Source of the DNA: Rhineura floridana
Lineage: Eukaryota; Chordata; Lepidosauria; Squamata; Rhineuridae
DNA length: 64,000 bases
NCBI RefSeq assembly: GCF_030035675.1
Contig: NC_084483.1
Span: forward strand, 16,901,904 to 16,965,903
Direction of reading: 5' to 3'
The position numbers were made by a program, and so were the translations under genes. The notes beneath the pieces are model-generated. The model saw only the letters and a program-made list of their open reading frames with translations. It had not been told where the DNA came from and did not search any database. Positions 11,433-20,934 of the stretch are shown here, piece by piece; the first letter of the stretch is position 1, and every line of letters starts with the position of its first letter.

Positions 11433-12128
11433 CTTTGCCCACCAAGAAGTGGATGTCGCTGAGCACCTCGTTCTTGAAGAGGAAGGCGAAGCGCTCCTGC
11501 ACCATCGGCTTCGTCGCCTGCCAGTTGTAGGCCGGCTCCCGCGGCGCCAGCAGGCCGGAGGCGGCGGCGGCGGTGGAGGGCGCCGAGGAGGAGGCCGTAG
11601 GGGCAGCTGTCGGCAGCAGGTTCCCGCCTCCGCCGCCTCCCGCTGCTGCTGCTGCTGCCGCCGCCCGGTGGTTGTGCATCAGCGGAGGTGCCGGCACGGC
11701 CTGCGGTGGCAAGAGCAGCAAAAGCGGCCCGCCGTTGCCTGCCCGAGGAGGAGCAGCCACCGCCGCCGTGGCCCCGTCGCTCGCCTGAGCAGCCGCGGGC
11801 GGAGGAGCAGCAGCAGCGGCGGGAGGCGGCGCAGGCGAGGCTGCCACGGAGGAGAAGGACGCGGGGAGGCTGCTGCTGCTGCTGCTGCCGCCCTGTGGCT
11901 GTGTGTCAGCGGAGGCGCCGGCGTGGCCTGCGGTGGCGAGAACAACGAAAGCAGCCCGCCGTTGGCCGCCCGAGGAGGAGCAGCCACCGCCGCCACGGCC
12001 CCGTCACTCGCCTGAGCAGCCACAGGCGGAGGAGCAGCAGCGGCGGCGGGAGGCGGCGCAGGTGAGGCCGCCACGGAGGAGAAGGACGCGGGGAGGCTGT
12101 TGCTGCTGCTCCCCACCCCGGCCGCCAT
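11433..12128 (-). pseudogene. Captured BTBD2-like exon 1 (transposon cargo)
   Basis: On the minus strand an ATG at 12128-12126, preceded by a CGCCGCAAA context, opens MAAGVGSSSNSLPASF followed by Ala/Pro-rich sequence. Near the other end the reading is [18 protein letters not shown], then [19 protein letters not shown]. This matches my memory of the segment just before and into the BTB domain of BTBD2, and BTBD1 less closely. The match stops at the known exon boundary: AAAG at 11436-11433 is followed by GT at 11432-11431, a splice donor splitting the Gly codon, and then intron-like sequence. The capture was therefore from genomic DNA, not from mRNA. A 227-bp tandem duplication inside the Ala-rich part shifts the frame, so the ATG is not in frame with the BTB part. 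BTBD1/2 are BTB-Kelch-like partners of topoisomerase I and cullin 3. This copy cannot make them. Confidence 0.75.
11640..12093. repeat. Tandem duplication, two 227-bp units, within the captured exon
   Basis: Landmarks recur 227 bases apart: CTGCGGTGGC at 11701 and 11928, and GGGAGGCGGCGCAGG at 11821 and 12048. The copies differ at perhaps a tenth of positions, mostly C/T and G/A changes. 227 is not a multiple of three, so the duplication breaks the exon's frame. Unit borders are placed to within about ten bases, in the CTG/GCC-rich runs. Confidence 0.8.
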
Positions 12129-12230
12129 TTTGCGGCGGAGGAGGCCGCGCAGGAGGTGGCGGGGACGGAAGAGCAATGGGGATTCCCCTCAGGGGAGGGG
12201 ACGCCGGGCCAGGCTGCAAGCAGGAGAAAT

Positions 12231-12317
12231 ACTATATTCCGGCGTATAAGACGACCCCCAACTTTTGTGAAGATTTTCCTGGGTTAAAAAGTCGTCTTAT
12301 ACGCCGGAATATACGGT
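12231..12317 (+). repeat. Right MITE unit of the composite element
   Basis: About 87 bases, fold-back, same orientation as the left unit. It contains CGTATAAGACGACCCCCAA, GAAGATTTTCCTGGGTTAAAA with one length difference from the left copy, and the outer end CCGGAATATACGGT. The 8-bp direct repeat ACGTATGT follows at 12318-12325. Confidence 0.75.
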
Positions 12318-12369
12318 ACGTATGTATACCATCCTACTCAAACTTTCCAAGTCAAACTGTATAATAATT

Positions 12370-12790
12370 CATAGAACAGCAATAAAGCAGTTTACAACAG
12401 TAAAAGACATAGTTAGAAATGATCACAGCAGAAATATTTAAAAAGAAATAATACAGATGTGAAAAGCCTAGCAAAATAAGGATTCTTTAAAAGGAAATAA
12501 AAGTAAAAGGCATGAGTGTAGGCACAAGGTAAGCCTGCCTGCAGAAAGAGTTCCAGAAGTGAAATGAGGTGCCACAGCTGAAAAAGCCGTCTTCCTCATA
12601 GCCACCTCCCTCCCCTCAGATAACAAGGGCACCCAGAGGAAGGCCTCTGAGGAAGATCTGAGTGTATGGGCGGGTTGATGTGAAATCATATATTCCCTCA
12701 AGTATCCAGATCCAAAGTCTTGTAGGGCTTTGAAAGTAAGCAAAAGGAGAAAAAAAGAGGGGGATGTGGTCATTCTGAGCAGATTTGCTA
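12370..12790 (-). mobile_element. Old L2 C-terminal fragment
   Basis: The minus-strand frame reads LLLTFKALQDFGSGYLREYMISHQPAHTLRSSSEAFLWVP and MRKTAFSAVAPHF. These are the L2 blocks corresponding to FKVLVLTYKAL...YL and TRSRAFSVVAP of the better copies. No RT part and no recognisable tail remain. Confidence 0.65.
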
Positions 12791-12799
12791 GAAAAGAAT

Positions 12800-12905
12800 A
12801 TTTTAGACCAGTTCATCACCTGATGAAGGCCAAACTACTGAGTGGCTGAAATGCTTTGGGCTTTTGTTAAAATAAATATTTTTCCAAGCATTTTGGGGTC
12901 CCCCC
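12800..12905 (+). repeat. Possible retroelement tail
   Basis: 'cacctgatgaaggccaaac', 'ggctgaaatgctttggg' and 'taaaataaatatt' follow the pattern of several vertebrate retroelement 3' ends (a 'gatgaagg...gaaa' hairpin followed by AATAAA). I cannot name the family. Confidence 0.25.
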
Positions 12906-13099
12906 CTTTTCCCCCCTCCTTTTGCTTTTGGATGCTTGCCACCTTCTGCCACCATCACTTTTGTTCTCAGAAATGGACCTGAAGCCTGTGAAGCTCTTGA
13001 ATCAGTAGCAAAATGTGTGCCCAGTATTTCATTTGGTAGTCCCACATAATACCTTGGATTGCAAATATGGACAATAAATCTATGAGTCCTAAGCAAAAT

Positions 13100-15600
13100 T
13101 TTGAGGCTGTATTTTATATTAATAAAGTTGCATGTCCACTTTTTATTTGGATTCAGAATTAATGGCTAGACAGACAGACACATAGAGTAGAGAGACTGCA
13201 ATGTTTTTCAAGAGGACAAATTCTCAGCAAACTGTTGGCATTCTTTTTTAAAGTAACGGTTAGACCTTTGTGGCTATAGAGAAGGCTGATCTCATAATTA
13301 TTGTTTCTCATTCTGGAACACTGCAGCCTTAAAAATACAGTGCTTTTCTCTTTTCTTTTCAAAGTTTTTATGGAGTTTTGAATTTGCATCTCAGTTTGTA
13401 TATTAAATATATACACGCAGAAAATTAAGGTACATAATAGCTGGCTGGTCAATTGACCGTAATAAATCTAATGAATGAATGAAGGTACATAATAGCTGTC
13501 TTGCATTATTTTTATTTATTTCAGTTATGCAAAGTTGCAAGAAATTGCTGGAGTATCTGAAAATAATTGTTTAATGGGAGTAGACATGCATATTCAAAAT
13601 GTTAAAACTAGATTTTTACAGTTATTATCGATTGCTAAAGTACATATCATCAACACCACATGTCAAAATATAACGTCAACTGTCTATAAATCACCACTTT
13701 TATATTTGCTTTTCACAATGCACGTTATTTAAAAGTGCTTAGAAACACATAATTTATCACTCCTTACTTTGCTGTCTGTGGATTTTGATTATTAGCAATG
13801 GAAATTACATCTCATTAGAGTGCAATGTGTTTAGTGATATCAATCCTGATCTATTCTTACCCATAAAATTAAAACCTGTCAAGTCTAAATATGAGTTAAG
13901 AGATATTGGGGGGGGATTAAGAATTAATTTTTCTGCAACATAACTCACACGCATCCCTCATGGTGAAATAGTGGAAATGTCACAATAGGGCCCCAAAGAA
14001 CCCTCATATTATCTTTCCTGTGGGTATGTGCTCTGGCAAATTCCCAGCCAAGACCTCTGGATTAGAGAGAGAGCTGGGCAAGGAAACAGAAAGAGCACCC
14101 ACCTCCTGTTCTGGGCAATGACCAGCATGCTCAGATGCATGTACAATGAGGAAGAGGGGAGGGAAGAAGGCTCAGCTGGGTCCCTGCAAGAGTCCCTTCT
14201 TGTGCACACAACTGCATTTGTGCCCAGAAGAGCAAAATATTAAATGACTATAATTATTTTTTACAGTTCATATCTGTATTTCCAAAACATCTAAAACTCC
14301 TGCTGCAAAAAGGACATGCATTTTAACTCCCACAACTACTTACTTGCATTATTTCTAGATCTTACTTGGTCTTCTTATAAACTGTTCAAATATAAATATC
14401 AACAGATTGAGAAGGGGTGTGTTGCTTAGGTAATTTCATTAAAGCTAAAGCAAATGCTTTGAAATGGTGTTGAAAAACACCAGTACAAATAGTACAGTAC
14501 AATTTTTCGCCAAGGTCATAATATAAATGAAATCCATCTGTTTAATTTCATTTAGTTCGATTAAATTTTCAATGTTTGATGTAAATGTCAAATTTCATGT
14601 TTCAGTATTTTGTGTAACTAGCTCCTCTCCCCTCTGTCATGATCCAGAGTTTGCATTGCAAGCCTGCAGGCATTTTACAGTGCCAAAACTCTGCAGGGAA
14701 ACTTTAGTCCAGTTTAATCTGTTAATTGTCTCATCCTTTTTTGAGAGATGCCCAAGAATACCAGACTCAAAAGCTTGACTTTGCCTATAGCTACAGTTCC
14801 CTTTCACCTGTAATCTGTCCCCGTGTTCTGATTCTCCATGAACTGAACTACTTTGGTAAAGACAGAGAACTCCTGAGCTTGGCTTTGATGCTGCATTAAG
14901 TATCTCAGTTTTAGATTCCACCAGAAAAACAAATTTGTCCATACTACAAGTTTAGGGAAAGACAGAGAGAAAATAAATATTTTAGGGTGTGTTTGTTATC
15001 TCCTCCTTGAGAATACCTCTTTCTAGTCTTCTTCCAGGCCTTTAGATTTTCCTTCTTGTTGGATAATCAAGGGAAAACTTTTTAACTAGCTGCTATGTAA
15101 AGGATGAACTAAACAATTGGAAACTAACTGTGGAAAGCAAGTGGATTTGTTTTATTGGTTTCTGAGTTTCTCTCCAGAAACCCTGAAAAGGCCTCATGCT
15201 GAGCTGCACATATTGGGAAAATCAGAAATTAGGCCTGAGTTACAGTTTAGTGTCCAGCCAGCAAGCTAGCTAACTGTGTAATGTACAAAGCAATATTTCT
15301 ATTTCTCTAGGGCTGTTTTCATCCTTTGCCATCAATTAATCAAGAAAAAGAAGAAAAAATAGTCACTATGATTGTATAGTGAGTATAGTGAGTGCTTTAA
15401 ATGAATAAAAGGTAGCCACTTTTTTAGATCATTTCAAGGTTAATTTTTATTTCACTCTTTAGCAATAAGCACCCAATCCTGCTTTACCCATTATAATAAC
15501 TGCAGAATAAACAAACTCTTACTTATTGCAAGCAAACAAACAAGCTTCTTTATCGCTGGCTGGATAGAGAACAAAACTGAAAAGCAGAGCAAAGTATAGC
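13100..15600. other. Unannotated AT-rich stretch
   Basis: About 2.5 kb without a supported coding frame or a repeat I recognise, and with few interspersed repeats compared with its surroundings. Open frames here are short and lack domains. Confidence 0.4.
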
Positions 15601-15609
15601 CCATAATAC

Positions 15610-15681
15610 CAAGTTCTAGCCCGTAATACTGAGTTCCAGTTTTGGAAAAATGGTGGGGTATAAATAAAGATAATAATGATA

Positions 15682-15713
<32 letters not shown>

Positions 15714-15730
15714 AATAATAATAATAATAC
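15610..15730 (+). repeat. LINE tail fragment with ATG/ATA microsatellite
   Basis: 'gagttccagttttggaaaaa' and 'GGGGTATAAATAAAGATAAT' match the tail at 39416-39470. They run into (GAT)n then (AAT)n at about 15670-15729. Both are 3' ends of an L2-type LINE whose tail seeded a microsatellite. Confidence 0.65.
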
Positions 15731-15959
15731 CAAGTTCTAATACTTAACTCTTCAAGAGTCATGTTACTATAAGAGCTGGAGGGGTGGGTTTCTGGATCAC
15801 TTAAGTAATTGTAGGGAAAGTCTTGACTGAGCAGACTTTGGGGGTTTTCAGAGGGTTCTATTCTTAAATTGCTCCTGTTCCTAAAGTGTTATTTAAATGC
15901 AGGTTGTTATTGTCTGTCATGTCACAAATTAAAAAGACAATTTCCCCCAAAAACCCTAG

Positions 15960-16187
15960 GGGGGATGAAGCACAGCTCGGAGAAGTAGTGCTCCCATCCC
16001 CCCCCCCGGCTACAGGCCTGTGTTGACCCCTTCCTCCTCTTTACCTCCCTGGTGGGTGTGCCCTCCTTCTCTCCTTCCCAAGCTTCACCTGCTCCTTTTG
16101 CTGCTGCTTTGGAAACGGTGACAGAGCTCTCGGCCTCCTCCCTCCCTGCCTCACTCTAGGAGGCATTCTGGGTGGGGTGGCTGTGAG
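15960..16187. other. GC-richer stretch without assigned content
   Basis: A CT-rich segment ending at the palindromic MITE. I see no coding frame or family. Confidence 0.35.
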
Positions 16188-16195
16188 CGCACCAC

Positions 16196-16311
16196 CAGAG
16201 CTTGGAAAAGTTACTTTTTTGAACTACAACGCCCATCAGCCCAATCCAGTGGCCATGCTGGCTGGGGCTGATGGGAGTTGTAGTTCAAAAAAGTAACTTT
16301 TCCAAGCTCTG
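16196..16311. mobile_element. hAT MITE, near-perfect palindrome
   Basis: The element starts CAGAGCTTGGAAAAGTTAC and ends in its exact complement. The arms are about 47 bases long with a single mismatch (ACGCCC against the complement of GGGAGT), around a short loop. It is flanked by a perfect 8-bp direct repeat CGCACCAC (16188-16195 and 16312-16319). An 8-bp duplication with a CAGNG-type end is the hAT signature. The perfect duplication and arms indicate a recent insertion. It has no coding capacity and must be moved by a transposase made elsewhere. Confidence 0.9.
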
Positions 16312-16319
16312 CGCACCAC

Positions 16320-17195
16320 CACCCCACCATCACAGTTTGCTGTGGCTAACAGTGATGCCTAAAATTAGCTCAGAGGGGAATTTAAAGTTACAGTAATGTT
16401 TTGGGACTTTCCACTGAATATTACCAGTAGGAGAAGCACTGGTGGTAACTTCCTGCCTGCCCGGGTAAAGCTCAGGGCTTTCATTGTAGTGGAGTTTCCC
16501 TTCTCTCTGATAGTGGAGAGGCGACCACAAACACACACACATCCCACTAACATTGGGGGATTAAGACTACACTCTAAATCTTGTTTCATTGGCAGATAAG
16601 GCAGGACTACAAATGCTAAGGATTAGGGTATAAAATTGCTGTAGAACTGATTAATAATAGAAATATCACTTTCAGTCTCTCTTTTTGAACAGTACCCAAA
16701 AAATCATAAGTCCTGAAAGAAGAGCTCTTCATTTGTCACCGAGTGTCTAATGATAGTACTCAAGCAATACATAATTCATTCAAGTTCATTAAGGGCTCCA
16801 AGGAGAGGAAATATTGTTGTATTAAGTGTTGCTCCTTCTGCCTTATCATCAGTGGTACTCTGAGTGATATTCTGTGCTGCTGGGGTCAGGGGATATTGAG
16901 GCCATGTGCTGAAGTTACAGCTTTATGAAGGGCATTTCGACCTTCCAGGTAAGAAGGAAACTGTTTCCACATTTAGTCATCCTTTAAAAGAGGGAGGTGG
17001 GAAGAAAGTGAAGGATGGAAGCATGTCACCAAATTAGTGTTTCAGTAGAGCTCTAGGGATATTAGTGACACTGATATAACTGTCATCAGGCACCATGGCA
17101 GACATTAAACATGAACAAAATTTGTCATACTTCATTTACTAGTCTTTGACGGATTTGTCCTGTCTTGAGTGATGGGGCCTGGTTCTAGATGTGAT
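16320..17195. other. Unannotated stretch
   Basis: No supported gene, RNA or repeat family. Confidence 0.4.
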
Positions 17196-17494
17196 ACTGT
17201 TGTTGTTATATGCCTTCAAGTCAATTACAACTTATGGCGACCCTATGAATCAGCGACCTCCAACAGCAACTGTTATAAACCACCCTGTTCAGATCTTGCA
17301 AGTTCAGGTCTGAGGCTTCCTTTATGGAATCAATCCATCTCTTGTTTGGGCTTCCTCTTCTTCCACTCCCTTCTGTTTTCCCCAGCATTATTGTCTTTTC
17401 TAGAGAATCATGTCTTCTCATTATGTGTCCAAAGTATGATAACCTCAGTTTCATCATTTTAGTTTATAGTGATAGTTCTGGTTTAATTTGTTCT

Positions 17495-17602
17495 CACAGC
17501 CAATTATTGTTAATTGTTGTAAACCGACCAGAGAGCTTCGGCTATGGGGCGGTATACAAATGCAACAAACAAACAAACAAACAAACAAACAAATAAATAA
17601 AC
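17495..17602 (+). mobile_element. L2-a 3' end inserted in BovB
   Basis: 'gtaaaccgaccagagagctt', 'ggctatggggcggtatacaa' and a (CAAA)n tail match the 3' terminus of the L2-a copies at 4860-4931 and 34140-34232. BovB coding sequence lies on both sides (PWTMKK to the right, MMKLRLSYFGH to the left), so this short, strongly 5'-truncated copy arrived later. Confidence 0.75.
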
Positions 17603-19232
17603 TGTCTTTTTCATGGTCCATGGTATACACAAAGCCCTCCTCCAATGCCACATTTCAAAATAGTTGATTTTTCTCTTATCCACTTTATTCACTGTCCAAC
17701 TTTCACATCCATACATAGTGATCGGGAATACCATGGTCTGAACGATCCTGACTTTAGTGTTCAGTGATACATCTTTGCATTTGAGGACCTTTTCTAGTTC
17801 TCTCACAGCCGCCCTCCCCAGTCCTAGCCTTCTTCTGATTTCTTGACTATTGTCTCCATTTTGGTTAATGACTGTGCCAAAGTATTGATAATCCTTGACA
17901 AGTTCAATGTTCTCACTGTCAACTTTAAAGTTACACAGATCTTCTGTTATTTAGTCTTCTTGATGTTCAGCTGCAGTCCTGCTTTTGTGCTTTCCTCTTT
18001 AACTTTCATCATCATTCATTTCAAATCATTACTGGTTTCTGCTAGGAGCATGGTATTGTCTGCATATCTTAAAGTATTGATATTTCTCCCTCCAATTTTC
18101 ACACCTCATTCATCTTGGTCCAATCCCACTTTATGTATTATATGTTCTGCATATAGATTAAACAAATAGGGTGATAAAATACAATCGTCTCACAATGTTT
18201 CCGATTGGGAACCAATCGTTTTCTCCATATTCTGTCCTTACAGTAGCCTCTTGTCCATAGTATAGGTTCCTCATCAGAACAATCAGATGCTGTGGCACCC
18301 CCATTTCTTTTAAAGCATTCTATAGTTTTTCATGATCTACACAGCCAAAGGCTTTGCTGTAATCTATAAAGGACAGGGTGATTTCCTTCTGAAATTCCTT
18401 GGTCCTTTCCATTATATAAAGTATGTTTGCAATATGATCTCTGGTACCTCTTCTCTTTCTAAATCCAGCTTGGACATCTGGCACTTCTCGCTCCATATAT
18501 GGTAAGAGCCTTTGTTGTAGAACCTTGAGCATTACTTTACTTGCATGGGATATTAAGGCAATAGTTGGCTAATTACTGCATTCCCTGGGGTCCCCTTTCT
18601 TTGGAATTGGGATCTATATTGAATGCTTCCAGTGTGTAGGCCATTGTTTTCTTTTCCATATTTGATGACAAATATTTGCCAAAATTTGGACAGATTAGTG
18701 TCAGTTGCTTGTAGCAACTTTGTTGGTATGCTATCTGTTCCTGGTGATTTGTTTCTTCCAAGTATTTTAAGAGCAGCTTTCACCTCACATTCTAAAATTT
18801 CTGGTTCTTCATCATACAGTTCCTCCATGAATGAATCTGTCATCCTTGCATCTTTTTTATAGAGTTCTTCAGTGTATTGCTTCCACCTTCCTCTTTTTTT
18901 TTAATCTTGGTCTGTCAGTGTGTTCCCCTGTTGATTATTCAACATCCTTCCTCTTGGCTTAAATTTCCATTAATTTCTCTAATGTTTTGGAATAGGGCTC
19001 TTGTTCTACCCTTATTGTTCTCTTCTGTTTCTATACAATAACTATCGTAATAGTTCTCTTTGTCCCTCCGTAGTAGTCGCTATACTGTTGCATTTAGGGT
19101 TCTAACCGTATTTCTGTCTCCTTTTGCTTTTGCTTTCTTCTTCTTTTTACCCATTTTAAAAGTTTCTTCAGTCATCCTTGAGGTCTCTCTTTTTAACTAG
19201 AGGTATTTTTAACTAGAGATATTGTCTTTTTG

Positions 19233-19460
19233 AGAGCCAGTGTGGTATAGTGGTTAAGGTGTTGGACTATGACCTGGGAGACCAGGGTTTGAATCTCCAC
19301 ACAGCAGGGAAGTTCACTGGGTGATCTTGGGCCAGTCACTGCCTCTCAGCCTCAGAGGAAGGCAATGGTAAACCCCCTCTGAATACCGTTTACCATGAAA
19401 ACCCTATTCATAGGGTCGCCATAAGTCAGAATCGACTTGAAGGCAGTCCATTTCCATTTC
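19233..19460 (+). mobile_element. tRNA-derived SINE with BovB-like tail, inserted in BovB
   Basis: The head carries pol III promoter-like boxes: TGGTATAGTGGTTAAGG and GGTTTGAAT. The middle reads CACTGGGTGATCTTGGGCCA and the 3' end 'ATAGGGTCGCCATAAGTCAG'. That end resembles the tail of the BovB copy around it, so BovB enzymes probably moved it. A perfect 12-bp target duplication ATTGTCTTTTTG flanks it (19221-19232, 19461-19472). Sister copies lie at 20619-20844 and 60513-60716. Confidence 0.9.
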
Positions 19461-20029
19461 ATTGTCTTTTTGCATTCTTCCCTGAAAATGTCTCTGACTT
19501 CAATCCTTAGTTCTTCTGGTTCTCTGTCAACTAAGTTTAAAGCGTCAAATCTGTTCCTTATTTGATCTTCTGGGATGTTATTTAAATTGTATTTTGGCAT
19601 TATTATTGCTTTATTGTTCTTCTTTAGCTTTACTCTGATTTTTGATATTACCAGTTCATGATCTGTACCACAGTCTGCTCCTGGTCTTGTTTTCTTAGTG
19701 AGTGTGGAACTTCTCCATCTTCTGCTACTGATTATATAATCAATTTGATTCCTATATTTGGTGATGTCCTCGTGTACATTTGTCTTTTTGGTTGCTCAAA
19801 AAATGTGTTTGCAAGAAACAAATTATTGGCTTCACAGAATTCAATAAATCTTTTCCCTGCTTCATTTCTATCTCCTAAGCCCCATTTTCCCACAATTACT
19901 AGTTCTTCCCTGTTCCCTACTTTTGCATTCATCCCCCATGATGCACATCTTATTTTGGTGTGTGATTAATTATGTGCTACTAGAATGCATAATACACTTG
20001 AACTTTATTATAGGAATGTCTAGAGAGCA

Positions 20030-20605
20030 GGGTGCAAGCAGCTACTCAGATTTTCCTATGCAAGGTTGCCAGAAGTTCTCTTGACCAGCTTCAGCTAGTA
20101 TGTCAACTGCAGCCTTATCTGGAAATATCTGACCTTGTCACATTGATCAAGATTAGATACCAAAATGTGTTCTATGTGGGGCTACTTTTGAACATGGTTC
20201 AGAAACTTCAACTAATCCAAACAGCAGTACAAGAATCCTGATGGAAGTGAGGTAGTCAGCATCATTATTATACTAACTTCACTTGCCAGGACCAGAATTA
20301 ATAGTCCAGTCTGCCTCTGAATATGGAGGCTCCATATAACAACAGCAGCCATCAGCAGAGGTTTTAACATCAGTGCTAGAGTGACAAAACTGTTTTCTTA
20401 CAGTTTTGTATTGGAATGTTATGGTATTAATTTTATATGTTTTAATTGATTGGTAGCCTTTTAATGATGACTTTAAATGTGATAATGTTTAGGTAATCAA
20501 TTGAAGTTATTGTTGGATTGTTGTGTCTTGAAATTATTTGAAACAATTGTTATGTTTTCAAAATGATTGCTATTGATTTATTGATTTGCATTTTTGTGCT
20601 ATTGT
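20030..20605 (+). mobile_element. Old L2 C-terminal fragment and 3' UTR
   Basis: The frame reads SSLDQLQLVCQLQPYLEISD and VFYVGLLLNMVQKLQLIQTA, eroded versions of L2's YQLRLVRQLRP and YVGLPLKTVRKLQLVQNA. The 3' part runs to the SINE at 20619 and continues beyond it as 'tatatggaaaagtgggatat' (20858-20910), a typical L2 tail. Confidence 0.65.
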
Positions 20606-20618
20606 AAGCCGTTTTGAG

Positions 20619-20844
20619 AGAGCCAGATTGGTGTAGTGGTTAAGGTGTCGGACTATGACCTGGGAGACCAGGGTTTGAATTCCCACACAGCCATGAAGCT
20701 CACTGGGTGACCTTGGGCCAGTCACTGCTTCTCAGCCTTAGAGGAAGGCAATGGTAAACCACCTCTGAATACCGCTTACCATGAAAACCCTATTCATAGG
20801 GTCGCCCATAAGTTGGAATCAACTTGAAGGCAGTCCAGTTTTCC
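20619..20844 (+). mobile_element. tRNA-derived SINE with BovB-like tail
   Basis: Same family as 19233-19460: TGGTGTAGTGGTTAAGGTG, GACCTGGGAGACCAGGG, CACTGGGTGACCTTGGGCCA and the tail 'AGTTGGAATCAACTTGAAGG'. A perfect 13-bp target duplication AAGCCGTTTTGAG flanks it (20606-20618, 20845-20857). It lies in the 3' UTR of an old L2. Confidence 0.9.
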
Positions 20845-20934
20845 AAGCCGTTTTGAGCATATTTATATGGAAAAGTGGGATATAAATTCAAGTAATTAAT
20901 TAATAGTGCTGAAACAACAATAAAGCATACAGAT

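Larger units (their letters stand above)
11171..12317. mobile_element. Non-autonomous DNA transposon carrying a host exon (Pack-type)
   Basis: The outer ends are exact inverted copies, ACCGTATATTCCGGCGTATA on each side, flanked by an 8-bp direct repeat with one mismatch. Each end is itself a small MITE-like unit: 11171-11271 on the left and 12231-12317 on the right, in the same orientation, both containing GAAGATTTTCCTGGGTTAAAA. Between them lie about 950 bases of very GC- and CpG-rich DNA, unlike anything else in the window. They encode, on the minus strand, the first exon of a BTBD2-like gene with its splice donor. No transposase is present. An 8-bp duplication suggests hAT, P or Merlin-type mobilisation, but the termini do not let me choose. 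Capture of gene fragments between MITE ends is known as Pack-TYPE capture in plants. Confidence 0.75.
17205..19975 (-). mobile_element. BovB (RTE clade) LINE, minus strand
   Basis: Read on the minus strand the order is endonuclease, RT, C-terminal region and tail. The endonuclease remnant reads MNAKVGNREELVIVGKWGLGDRNEAGKRFIEFC (19732-19932). The RT reads EVKAALKILGRNKSPGTDSIP, MLKVLQQRLLPYMEREVPDVQAGFRKRRGTRDHI and FIDYSKAFGCVDHEKL. The catalytic block reads LRYADN at about 18060-18090, where the second Asp of the usual YADD is Asn. The C-terminal part reads MVFPITMYGCESWTVNKVDKRKI and MMKLRLSYFGHIMRRHDSLEKTIMLGK. The tail contains ATAAGTTGTAATTGACTTGA. The first few hundred bases are missing, so it is 5'-truncated, and there are several frameshifts. 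Two later insertions sit inside it. Confidence 0.9.

Noticed and set aside
11449-12364. Several long plus-strand frames rich in Ala, Arg and Gly
   Set aside because: They are shadow readings of the GC-rich captured exon on the minus strand. Such DNA lacks stops in most frames.
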